64,000 nt of DNA from Colias croceus (lineage: Eukaryota > Arthropoda > Insecta > Lepidoptera > Pieridae): positions 7,874,001-7,938,000 of the forward strand of contig NC_059538.1 of assembly GCF_905220415.1 (NCBI RefSeq), in the 5' to 3' direction. The position numbers and the translations under genes are program-made. A model generated the notes under the pieces. The model was not told the origin of the DNA. It worked only from the letters and a program-made list of their open reading frames with translations, and ran no database searches. Below, piece after piece: positions 52,201 to 59,245 of this stretch (positions within the stretch are counted from its first letter, which is position 1; each line of letters begins with the position of its first letter).

Positions 52201-55200
52201 GAATTAATATTACCTAATATTTTTAATTAGGTATATCTAATCTAAAAATAAAAATGTGTATTTTCACTGACAAAAACCGTAACTATACAAGCCTACCAAT
52301 AATAGTAACAATTTTAATTTTACTATCATAAAAACGCTAGCTCGGAGCAATTTATAAATTTAATGCTCCGAGAACGCTAGTGACACTAACGTCAATTTGA
52401 CAGCTGTTAAAAGTTTGTTAATGCTCGGTGTTCGCATAACATAACCTTAAATCTACCCTATAGAATATATTCCCAAAAACCTTTTGCAAAACCATAGACC
52501 CTGAGGTAAGATATCATATTCCATTATTATTTGATATTAAATTCATAAAAAGTAATAAACACTGAATCGCACATGATATTATTTTTCGGCTAAATTATTA
52601 TTGTAAACATCTATCCATCTCGATTCTCGCGTGTATTGCTATCTCACTCTATCAGCGACTACAGAGTATAACAAGATCCCGCATGCCATAGATAAAAATA
52701 AAATTAGTTCTAGTGTTGCACTACTATAAAATTAGATAAGAAATAAGCAAAACTGAAATTAGGTTGGTTTCATCTTACATACAGTATGAATGCAATTGTT
52801 ATTTATTATTTTTTTTAAGGAAATATAGTACAGTTACGGAATACACACATATATTTTATATATCGAATTAAAAATGGCTGTATAATTTAAGAGTACTTAT
52901 TCACATAACATATCAATAAATGTGTTCTTATGTGACAAGTTCGAATATGAATTGCTCAGAGCCATGTCGTCGCCGATAAAAAGACCGTAATATCGGCAGT
53001 ACTGGAGAATGGCTGCCGTTTATGTGTCTAGACCAAAAACAAAGAAAGCACATTAATGCACGTATTTAAATGCTACGTAAATTGTTTTTAAATTGATGTG
53101 AAGATTACTTGAACATAAGTCCCGTTACACACACACATCGTTGATCGTCGGAAGTATGAATGTTGGTCCTTTAATGTAGGAAAAGTACTACCTACATTAT
53201 GACTTTACTTTCTATGACGATAAGAATAACAATAATAAAATGGTAAAAGTCGCAAAATTTATATTCCTATTGAAATTTACATTCATCACAGTTTTATATC
53301 TAGATACTTATTAATCATTAGATTATAAAGATAACTTTCCATAGAACAACATAAAAATGTACTTTATGATAATAATATAAATAGGTAATGCAAATGTACT
53401 TAAAAAAACATACAAAGAAACGTTCAAAAAATCGTTGAAAGCTATACTTACCTTAGTGAATAGATCGCAGGATATAGTGTGAAAAACTTTCCCATAAATA
53501 CAGATATCTTTTCCGTTATCAAGATCTTTCCAGTGCCAATATTCGCCGAGGTCGTTTTTAGGAATCTTCCCTCGTTTAACCATTCTTCCCTGCCACAAGC
53601 CAGAATTCTGAAATAAATACACGAAATTAACATCGTATCGTAGTTAGAACGAGTTGTATGAATAATTTACGCAGAACCCGTTTCATTTTCAATGTCCCAG
53701 TGCAATAAGCGGAAAAAATAATCAAAGAAAAGGGAAAAACGGGTATTATGGACCAGACGAGACGAAAAGGCGCTCAGTTGAGTACGAAACAAAGCCAAGC
53801 TCAGCCGGAGCATGTAGCATTCAAACGTAGACAAATGCATGCTCATTTGCCAGCTTTGCGTTATACCAGCATCGGTTTCAATTCAACTTCGTAAAGTTTA
53901 TCCCCTGTGTAAATGTCACCCTTGCATCTCAACCAAAGAGCGCAGCGTGCGTTTCTTTCAATTGCATTTTCATTCAATTTGCAATGAAAATAAATAGAAA
54001 AAATAAGAAAGTGTTACATAAAATTGAAATTATTGAAATTTCTATATACAGAGTACTGTCATTTTATATTGGTGGCATTTTTAAAAATATATTGTACCTA
54101 TGTTTTCATACCTGCACAAAATATGCACTTACAAAATCACCTTATTTACATTGAAAAATATATTTACTCGAGATTTTTTTTTCAAACAAGCAATAGGTTT
54201 TTTTTAAATTTTTTAGTCATAATTTTGTTGTTGTCTTTTATTTTATTATGTGATGTCCTTTTTTATTTCTATTGTGTACATAATCTACCTTAATTTTCTT
54301 TTTTTTTCCAATACATTGGTTGCTCGGGTTGCTTGGAAGAAATTGCTTGAAGCAATAAAGCCGCCCTTTGCATCAAATGTCCTGTCTGTGTATTTGTATT
54401 TGTTTTGTATGCAATAAAGATTATAAATAAATAAATAGGTTTTTTTTTGTTCAATACCGTTTCTTGAAATGTATAAATTATGATAATATTGAATTATTTT
54501 TTTAAACTGTCAGAAGTAAATTTATTAGAAACTAGTGGGCCGCCCGGCTTCGCCCCTGTTACATATTTCGCAATAAAAGGTAGCCAGACTAGCCTATGTC
54601 CTTTCTCGGGTATCAAAATATCTCGATACCAAATTTAATGCAAATTGGTTCAGTAGTTTAGGCGTGATTGAGTAACAGACAGACAGACAGAGTTGCTTTC
54701 GCTTTTATAATATTAGTATGGATATTAGAACAAGGAATCACGTAGGTATTACGGATGACAAACCAATATAAAAATGCAAAAGTACCTAATGTATTTATTA
54801 CGCCTATACCTACTTTCATTTCAAATTATAATTTGTACAATGAACACAAATAATTTCAAACAATGGAACTGGGATGAGGATAATTGTTTGCTGCTTAGAA
54901 AAACTAGAGAACCTAAATCTATTCCATTTGTGATTTTAAACACTAGCATTATTAGCTGTTCTTTCGCCTCTCAAACTAACGTAGGAGCTCATAGAATAAT
55001 TTTAATTTCATAAATTATTTATTTCGTAATAAAATTACGACTCTTTAAACAGCTTTTAAACTGAAAAATAATTACTTGCTACTTTAAATGACGTCATTAT
55101 ACGCTTGATATTGTACCTACAATAAAAGCGGTAGTCTTCTGAATGAGCGCAATTATTAAAAGAATCCAACATTGAAAGCATTGTGCGTTTCATTGTTATC

Positions 55201-58200
55201 TATGTCATGAATAGCGGTCTTCTTTTATAACTATTCTAAAAGCTAAACATAATAACAAAGACCTTTGGCAACTCTCGTTTGCTCAAATATTTACTGCATT
55301 GAGTCAAACAGAAAGCAATTCGCAAGCCCATCATTTTGATAGGAAACAACGTGGGTTTTATTTATGTGTTTACTCAAACGTTTGATGTAGTAACTTATCT
55401 GTAACGCAAATAAATTTATTGAAACATTTAGTCAAATCAATTTACTGATCTTATTTACCTATAATATTGAAAAGAAAACCTCTTTAACTGTAGTATTTTG
55501 ATTTATACAACAACATTACTGTAAGTCAAAGACTTCATAGCTTTGTGTTGCTTTTACGATCTAAAATCGTTGCTATTAAAGTGCTCGAGTTAAGCGAAAA
55601 GGGTAATTAGAAACTTCAAACAACTCGGCGCCTTATTTTCTGAACAACATTTCCAACCTAGTAGTACACGGATTTTCTAAAGAACTTTTGTCTATTAAAG
55701 ATAAGTTCCTCGTAAATTGCATTGAAAATTAAACACAGCCTGAACAAATGTCAAGAATATTTTCATCAGACCTAAAAAATGTTGAAATATTATACTGTAG
55801 TGTTTCATATCGTGATATGAATTGTTCGTAAAAATTTAAATATTTCCCATAAAAAAATCCTCCACATCGCTTTTGAACGAAAGCTCTCGTCTCGTTCATT
55901 ACTTAAAACACTCGAAACAAAAACCAAACACATCAGGGCATCATTCATATTTTTTCGCATCAATCTAAAACCCTCCAATGTTTTTATCCCTCGTTTTTCC
56001 CAGGTGATTGATTAATATCAGACGCAATGCCTCGAAGTTTCGTGACAAATGTACTTTATCGCTTACTCATTATACCTCTAGAATGCTAAGAGTAATTGTT
56101 GTGGGTGTCAAACAGGGTAGGCAGTAGGTACGTGGCTATGCACGTGGGGGTTATTTTAGCATTGACATTTTAGCGAGTTATTTATAACTTGAATGCAGTG
56201 CTTCACGTACCATTTCTGTGGAACGGCGTAATAATAGAGTCGAAGCAAATTAATGGCGCAAAACAATTTAAAGGCCACGTGTTATGGTGCTGATTATGAC
56301 AAGTTATTTGAGTTTCACAATGGTTGTAAATGAAACTAATTCAAGCATCTGTTACACCCAAACTTAGGTATACCTATATTAGTACCTTTAGTTACAGTTA
56401 TAGATCAAATATGAATTAAGTAGGTATGTAGAGTTTTCAGCATGTCGCACCTCGCGTACCTATTTAGTATTTACTATAATTTATAATTACTTACTATACA
56501 TGCAATTTACCATTATTTAAACACATCTATACCGCTTTGAATATTATATTTACCTTAACTCTGGGTTCCATAACAGTGAGGGTATCATCTTCAAGGAAAT
56601 AAACGATATTGACAACGCGCACTCTGTAATGTTCGTCTGGATTCTCGAACACTGGTTGTTTGAAAAATGCCGTAAAGTTTAAACACCGTTTGTCGTAATG
56701 CACCCAATGAGGGATCACTGCTGGTAGAGCTGGCTGCTTGACGCGACCGTACGTCAGGGATGGGTCATAGCTGAAAATATAGTACCTATCAAGATTAAAA
56801 CGGTTTGGGACAAAATCGTTTACGTAAAATGAAACAAATGTCTTTGCTCTTATTTTTCATGGCATAATCTAGTTAACGTTAGTAAAGAGGAAAATCTCGA
56901 ATAATCCTGGAAATTTAACTGCAATTCCAAAGATATTCGCAAATTTGAACGCAAGCAATCAATCTGTTAGCGCTATCAAACTCACATCTCGATTTCCTCT
57001 CTTTAGAGAATGACTTGCAAAAAAATTACACGGGACTTATTTCAGGTGTTTACTTTAAAGGAAATTTTCAATCAGAGCAGGTACAGTGTGGGCCAGTCAT
57101 CTGTCTTGTTGAAAGATCTTCATGTTGAAAGACAAACGGTTAACGATAATAAATATTGATTCTATAAAATTTCAATACATTCTGTATTCAGTTTTACTAC
57201 ACATGCTTTAATCATTTAGGGAAAATAGTGGAAAATAACAATGGATACGTTTCATTTCGTTATTAATTAGATAAATTTCAAATGCCTTTGTACCCTTAGT
57301 TAGTAGGTACCTTATTATATTAGCAATCGGCTATTAGTATATCTGCATGTATATTCAAAACGAGGTTAATTGTAAAACATATAGCCGTGACCATCACGCA
57401 ACAAAGGCGGTAAATTATGAGGCTTTAATTAGCCCCTGCCTGTTCTAATTTGTACGCGCCAACATATTTATCGCGTTCTTGCTTTTTTATTCCAAGCTTT
57501 ATTGCAGTTGGCTTCTGATACATAGCTTTATACGTTGTTTAATCAATATTCTCACTAGTTACTAGAAAATTCGACCCGGAAACGTAAACAGGCAAAATTT
57601 ATTGCCCGAGGGACGACAAATTATTATAATACTCATTATTAATTAATACCATTGTAACTTTTGATATATGAGCACGGTATAATAATAGATATAATTGATG
57701 TATACATAATATTATTTTGACTGTTTCTAGCCTTAGGGCAATGAAAACCTTCATATTATTAATTATATCTCAATATATATTTAAAATGTAATACTACGAG
57801 CACATGACCGAAATTTTGTTAAAATTACCTATCTAATAATATTATGGACTAGCTTCCGCCCGCGACTCCGTCCGCGCGGAAAAATTAAGAAAAATTAAGA
57901 TTTATTTTTTTCTACGTATTTTTCCGGGATAAAAATGTATTTGGGCTTGGTATCGATCCAGTAACACCCCCTGCTATTTATTTTTTCAATATTTTCAATG
58001 TACAGAATTGACCCTTCTACAGATTTATTATATGTATAGATAATAAATATTCATGAACTACCTATTTTGTCTATGCCATCCTACATGGGTGATAAACAGC
58101 TTGCCTCTGATAATCATAAAATTACTTTTCTAGTTTTGTGTTATAATAAATTACTTTAATACTAGCTTCCGCCCGCGACTCCGTCCGCGCGGAAAAATTA

Positions 58201-58883
58201 AGAAAAATTAAGATTTATTTTTTTTCCGGAATAAAAAGTATCCTATTTTATGCCCAGGATAATAAGGTATAATTATACCAAGTTTCATCGAAATCAAACC
58301 GTTAGTTTTCACGTGATGCCTGAACATACAGACAGACAGACAGACAGACAAAAATTTTTTTAATCACATATTTGGGCTTGGTATCGATCCAGTAACACCC
58401 CCTGCTATTTATTTTTTCAATATTTTCAATGTACAGAATTGACCCTTCTACAGATTTATTATATGTATAGATTATCTTAAATAAATAACGAGCAAGACGG
58501 TAGCTCTACACAGTATTATGTGCGCAATTGGGCATTGGAACGGAAATCATTGTTGCTGTTATCCATGATCATGCCTCACGTCCATAAATACTTCCATGAA
58601 CAAGGCAATTGCGGGTACTTCACGTACTGGGCAATCCGCGTTACGAAATCCGCACAATATTAAAAAACACATTATACAGAGTTATCAAGACATACTTGAC
58701 GGAATCTTCAGGCAAGGCGAAGGCGTTGCTATCCACATCCGTATCTGTACCGCCGGGACCTCGCAGCGTAGTGTCCGGAAACCGATGGCCTTGATAATAG
58801 CGAAGCGAACTTCGTATATGATGTTGGGTCTTTGTTGGGTCGGAAAACATTAATCCAGGCAATTTCGGTAAACCCCACGCCAT
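21887..58883 (-). CDS. Efhc1: EF-hand domain-containing protein 1/2 (Rib72)-like, three DM10 domains, 15 exons
   Basis: The coding exons, in transcript order, are 58883-58696, 56770-56554, 53607-53452, 42747-42584, 37642-37546, 36087-36000, 35123-34973, 33636-33567, 33472-33356, 32459-32237, 31528-31368, 30514-30306, 26232-26031, 24734-24582 and 22144-21887. All junctions are GT-AG with matching phases; the total is 2454 nt (817 aa). The start MAWGLPKLPGLMF has an in-frame TAG six bases upstream. DM10 domains lie near residues 88-187 (EYWHWKDLDNGKDICIYGKV), 233-352 (KDLIVGETVFILGRRFLIFD) and 414-522 (YTPDKFFIGA). EFHC proteins are inner-lumen proteins of axonemal doublet microtubules. The usual C-terminal EF-hand is not visible; exons 12-15 encode a Pro/Glu-rich tail of about 270 aa. 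A minus-strand AATAAA at 21868-21863 lies 19 nt past the stop. Cilium or testis expression is likely from the family, not shown here. Confidence 0.95.
23367..23443 (+). pseudogene. Orphan THAP zinc-finger first exon (probable relic)
   Basis: The frame begins MPSCVFRKCTNYDSK and continues to a consensus donor CAG|GTAAAT. The M-P-x-C-x(4)-C-x-N start is diagnostic of THAP DNA-binding domains, and in Lepidoptera such exons commonly break just before the FP motif, as here. I found no continuation (FP, tryptophan or AVPT-type segments) in the next kilobase. It lies in EFHC intron 14, antisense to the host gene, 0.5 kb from an RTE LINE relic. It could be a remnant of a domesticated or P-element-type gene, or the start of a gene whose later exons I missed. 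Confidence 0.5.
23963..24090 (+). mobile_element. RTE-clade LINE relic (C-terminal ORF fragment)
   Basis: Translation gives WSDDLVRVPGTALKRIA, stop, DRSVWSSIRRTMLSSWC. This resembles the conserved C-terminal end of RTE-type LINE polyproteins in Lepidoptera, interrupted by a stop. Only the last ~40 codons remain. Confidence 0.7.
25390..25460 (+). mobile_element. Helitron 5' end fragment
   Basis: Contains AATATTATAAAGCTGAAGAG then TTTGTTTTTCTGTTTG, the 5' sequence of Lep1-like Helitrons. The 3' end is absent. Confidence 0.5.
25824..25980 (-). mobile_element. Lep1-like Helitron, reverse orientation
   Basis: On the minus strand it starts TCTATATACTATTAATATTA, continues AAGCTGAAGAATTTGTTTG, and ends in CTAG. 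A and T flanks are present. It lies 51 bp from EFHC exon 13. Confidence 0.8.
26372..26529. mobile_element. GAAGTGAAACTTC-family MITE, copy 2
   Basis: GAAGTGAAAACTTCTTTAGC at the left and CAAGTTTTCACTTC at the right are inverted ends matching the copies at 16866 and 42426. It lies in EFHC intron 12, 140 bp before exon 13. Confidence 0.6.
27000..27560. mobile_element. Non-autonomous DNA transposon with 7-bp TSD
   Basis: The ends are GTAGGGGAGCCC and GGGCTCCCCTAC, flanked by TATTATA at 26993-26999 and 27561-27567. The interior has several copies of GTCAGATTA and no open frame. Confidence 0.8.
27814..28686. mobile_element. Non-autonomous DNA element with ~80-bp TIRs and GC-rich core
   Basis: TGGTCATATCGTAGATTTGA at 27814 is inverted at the right end (to 28686), and the match runs about 80 bp with very few differences. 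The TIRs contain internal repeats of GGCCATTTCACGA. The core has two direct copies of GCCGGCCGCTGCCGCGGCAC (near 28321 and 28440). Confidence 0.85.
28384..28402 (-). repeat. Short interstitial telomere-like (TTAGG) tract
   Basis: AACCTAACCTAACCTAAC is three units of the insect telomeric repeat in reverse orientation, inside the core of the element at 27814-28686. Confidence 0.6.
29080..29559 (-). mobile_element. Lep1-like Helitron, reverse orientation
   Basis: The minus-strand 3' end is GGACGGAGTCGCGGGCGGAA then GCTAG, and the 5' end is TCTATATACATATAATAAAT. A (GACA)n run lies at about 29413-29440. Longer than the related copies at 57849 and 58162. Confidence 0.8.
35352..35414. repeat. Short stem-loop in EFHC intron 6
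   Basis: TATTTGTGATGATAGGTACG plus TTAAAG (35352-35377) pairs with 35385-35414 across a 7-nt loop, with one 4-nt bulge. It is imperfect and of pre-miRNA size, but may be a small foldback repeat. Confidence 0.5.
36649..36846 (+). mobile_element. Helitron-like element, second subfamily
   Basis: Starts TCTATATATATAAAACTCAA and ends GTCGTGGGCGGAAGCTAG with A/T flanks. The interior (GGGCTGAAATTTGGCATGCA) differs from the Lep1 (CTGT)n subfamily. Confidence 0.7.
38615..39762. mobile_element. Non-autonomous TA-inserting element (Tc1/mariner-type ends)
   Basis: The left end GGGTCAACTCATCTAATTCT and the inverted right end GGGTAAACTCACCTAATTGT match at 17 of 20 bases, and each is bordered by TA. The motif TAATTCTGTGAC / TAATTCGGTGAC recurs near both ends. 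No transposase frame survives. It lies in EFHC intron 4. Confidence 0.75.
40011..40187 (+). mobile_element. Helitron-like element
   Basis: Starts TCTTAATATATATAAATCTC and ends GCGGGCGAAGCCGCGG then CCGGTAATCTAG, with A and T flanks and the expected 3' hairpin. Confidence 0.75.
40650..42087. mobile_element. Large foldback element with one arm duplicated
   Basis: Left arm 40650-41114 (starting AGATCCGGCTGCAGGATTAG) is inverted as 41622-42087. Between them, 41248-41620 is a second, truncated copy of the right arm in direct orientation to it, with only a few substitutions. Arms are about 465 bp. Recurring GCCGGCAACCCTTATTTGCG and GGCCGCAA-type motifs are present. No coding potential or clear target-site duplication was seen. 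It lies in EFHC intron 4. Confidence 0.9.
42394..42552. mobile_element. GAAGTGAAACTTC-family MITE, copy 3, next to a splice donor
   Basis: The TIRs are GAAGTGAAACTTCTTTGGCA (42426) and TTAAGAAGTTTCACTTC (to 42552). The shared GAGCGTGTGTGCCGAGCACA flank is at the left. It ends 31 bp from the 5' splice site of EFHC exon 4. Confidence 0.65.
43218..43291 (+). tRNA. tRNA-Asn (anticodon GTT)
   Basis: 74-nt cloverleaf. The acceptor stem is GCCTCCG with CGGGGGC and discriminator G. The anticodon stem is TTCGG/CCGAA around a loop containing GTT at 43252-43254. The T arm is GGTGG-TTCGAGC-CCACC. Both internal promoter boxes are present (A: TGGCGCAATTGG; B: GGTTCGAGCCC). There is no intron. A T5 run at about 43299-43303 is a suitable Pol III terminator. 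It closely matches the insect cytosolic tRNA-Asn consensus and sits in EFHC intron 3, 1.4 kb upstream of the MGST-like array and on the strand opposite the host gene. Confidence 0.97.
44688..45137 (+). CDS. Microsomal glutathione S-transferase 1-like (MAPEG family), copy 1
   Basis: Intronless 149-aa CDS starting MIELSLNNPVVQ. It shows the four-helix MAPEG layout and the MGST1 signature as VERVRRAHRNDLENIP, followed by a helix (AFWILAAFYLT) and the C-terminal RIVHTIVYVIPVPQPSRAL segment. MGST1 proteins are trimeric ER and mitochondrial outer-membrane enzymes that conjugate glutathione to hydrophobic electrophiles or reduce lipid peroxides. This is the most divergent of the four tandem copies: the usual Leu in RAHLNDLEN is Arg, and the loop before the signature is KFGDPT rather than KYDDPD. 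It lies on the strand opposite its host gene, inside EFHC intron 3. An ATTAAA at 45292-45297 could be the polyadenylation signal. Confidence 0.93.
   Translation: MIELSLNNPVVQAYIVHSTILAGKLLLMSILTAAVRITLKVFPNPEDASFLRGKVKFGDPTVERVRRAHRNDLENIPAFWILAAFYLTINPSAAWAIMFFRVYTACRIVHTIVYVIPVPQPSRALTFGIAYAIKMCMAAQIILYYITSI
45669..45707 (+). promoter_or_regulatory. Shared upstream box of MGST-like copy 2
   Basis: TGCTTCGAG, TGACATCATTCAG and AGACTCGCAC occur in this order 60-100 bp before the copy-2 ATG and again before copy 4 (48332-48370). TGACATCA resembles bZIP (CRE/AP-1-like) sites; binding is not shown. Confidence 0.45.
45769..46221 (+). CDS. Microsomal glutathione S-transferase 1-like (MAPEG family), copy 2
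   Basis: Intronless 150-aa CDS starting MVPVTIAEPAVRTF. The full MGST1 signature VERVRRAHLNDLENIPVFW is present, followed by the hydrophobic segment VLGALYLTTGPSAATAI and the conserved RILHTIVYAV...RQPARAIAFG block. The glutathione-binding Arg, His and Glu of RAHLNDLEN are intact, so it is probably an active enzyme. Its closest relative in the array is copy 4, not the adjacent copy 3. It shares with copy 4 a promoter box (45669-45707), 3'UTR sequence and a nearly identical coding patch. AATAAA at 46450-46455 is a likely polyadenylation signal. Confidence 0.95.
   Translation: MVPVTIAEPAVRTFIFYSGVLGAKMLLMSFLTARQRYRKNVFANEEDAKAKKGIVKYDDPDVERVRRAHLNDLENIPVFWVLGALYLTTGPSAATAITLFRVYAAGRILHTIVYAVTPIRQPARAIAFGIPMFVSLFMGAKVATHYLADM
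46614..46781. mobile_element. Hairpin MITE with 66-bp perfect arms
   Basis: AGAGCTAGCGCGCAAGAGCA at 46614 begins an arm that is exactly inverted at 46716-46781, leaving a 36-nt loop (46680-46715) containing GTTGCGTCGCTACGTGCGCG. It lies between MGST-like copies 2 and 3. Confidence 0.9.
47476..47928 (+). CDS. Microsomal glutathione S-transferase 1-like (MAPEG family), copy 3
   Basis: Intronless 150-aa CDS. I start at the ATG at 47476 (context ACCATGA), giving MTPLTLDQPVRSF, which matches the length and N-terminus of copies 2 and 4; the open frame reaches slightly further upstream only through a non-ATG codon. The signature reads VERVRRAHLNDLESIPLFWI, so the usual Asn of DLEN is Ser. The loop upstream (KSVVTLTDPDVE) also differs from the KYDDPDVE of copies 2 and 4. 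Hydrophobic segments and the RIVHTVVYAIIPLPQPARGI block are intact. Part of its 3'UTR recurs downstream of copy 4. Confidence 0.94.
   Translation: MTPLTLDQPVRSFIFHASVLGLKMLSMSFLTAVQRFRKRAFANEEDAKILAKSVVTLTDPDVERVRRAHLNDLESIPLFWILGGLYLTIGPSAALATTLFRTYTVSRIVHTVVYAIIPLPQPARGIAFDISFLITLYMGAQVISHYIMSY
48332..48370 (+). promoter_or_regulatory. Shared upstream box of MGST-like copy 4
   Basis: TGCTTCGAG, TGACATCATTCAG and AGACTCGCAC match the copy-2 box at 45669-45707, at a similar distance from the ATG. Copies 1 and 3 lack it. Confidence 0.45.
48445..48897 (+). CDS. Microsomal glutathione S-transferase 1-like (MAPEG family), copy 4
   Basis: Intronless 150-aa CDS. I choose the ATG at 48445 (MGPLSLAEPAVRSF), which aligns with the start of copy 2; the open frame continues upstream to a TTG but has no other ATG. 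The signature VERVRRAHLNDLENIPVFW is intact, as are the VLGALYLTTDPS helix and the RILYTIVYAVKPLPQPARGI block. The C-terminus (GANVVLYYLLDL) is hydrophobic. It is most like copy 2 in coding, promoter and 3'UTR sequence. AATAAA at 49038-49043 is the likely polyadenylation signal. Confidence 0.95.
   Translation: MGPLSLAEPAVRSFIFYSAVLGLKMLFMSYLTGKQRFKKNVYANVEDAKARKGTVKYDDPDVERVRRAHLNDLENIPVFWVLGALYLTTDPSTFIATTLFRVVAACRILYTIVYAVKPLPQPARGIAFGIPLLASIYMGANVVLYYLLDL
49937..49985 (+). pseudogene. Relic of an MGST-like copy-3 3'UTR
   Basis: CAACTGGAGTAGGTATTCAG then TACCAAGTTCAATGTCGTCG resembles 47951-47995 just after the copy-3 stop (CAACTGG...GACCAAGTTCAATGTCATTG). No coding sequence precedes it here. 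Confidence 0.4.
50185..50352 (-). repeat. Dispersed short repeat, copy B
   Basis: Reverse-orientation copy of the repeat at 3811-4007, sharing AAGCTATTGCATA, TCGCGGGCTT, AACGAAAAAACCTCACGCT and CGCGGCAGTCCCCGAGTG. It lies in EFHC intron 3 downstream of the MGST-like array. Confidence 0.6.
54290..54440 (+). mobile_element. LINE 3' end with (AAAT)n tail
   Basis: GGTTGCTTGGAAGAAATTGC, AATAAAGCCGCCCTTTGCAT and a terminal ATAAATAAATAAAT tail match the same non-LTR 3'UTR type as 17720-17890, here on the plus strand. Confidence 0.65.
54532..54722 (-). mobile_element. Lep1-like Helitron, reverse orientation
   Basis: The minus strand starts TCCATACTAATATTATAAAA and ends at CTAG, with a (GACA)n run. 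It is the same subfamily as 15394-15629. Confidence 0.8.
57849..58040 (-). mobile_element. Lep1-like Helitron, internally deleted, reverse orientation
   Basis: The ends match the next copy at 58162-58471, but the middle, including the microsatellite and the consensus GTTTCATCGAAATC stretch, is missing. Confidence 0.8.
58162..58471 (-). mobile_element. Lep1-like Helitron, reverse orientation
   Basis: The minus strand runs from TCTATACATATAATAAATCT to GGGCGGAAGCTAG, with (GACA)n in the middle and A/T flanks. It lies in EFHC intron 1, 225 bp from exon 1. Confidence 0.85.
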
Positions 58884-59046
58884 GATCTAAAGTTAAAGGA
58901 CAATGAATATTTTTCATAATTAATTAAATTAGTTTTAACTGGTATTCAGGGAAAGGAAGAGTTCGATGATAGTGACAATTATGATGCTATATGAATATCC
59001 CTTTAGGCTCCTGTAATTTCTATAGCGATTACTGTGAATCTAATAA

Positions 59047-59245
59047 TCTATACTAATATTATAAAGCTGAGGAGTTTGTTTGTTTGTTTGTTTGAACGCG
59101 CTAATCTCGGGAACTACTGGTCCGATTTGAAAAATTCTTTCGGTGTTAGAAAGTTCGTTTATCGAGGAAGGCTATAGGCTATATATCATCACGTTAAGAC
59201 CAACAGGACCTGAGCTACGCGGGTGAAACCGCGGGGATCAGCTAG
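59047..59245 (+). mobile_element. Lep1-like non-autonomous Helitron
   Basis: TCTATACTAATATTATAAAG then CTGAGGAGTTTGTTTG at the 5' end, GTGAAACCGCGGGGATCAGC then TAG at the 3' end, and A/T flanks. It lies between the EFHC and PsuG-like genes. Confidence 0.85.

Larger units (their letters stand above)
48898..53451. other. EFHC intron 3, part beyond the MGST-like array
   Basis: Contains the copy-4 3'UTR, the relic at 49937-49985, the repeat at 50185-50352, and small hairpins at 51314-51338 (11-bp perfect stem) and 52341-52372 (9-bp stem). Otherwise AT-rich without exons. Confidence 0.55.
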
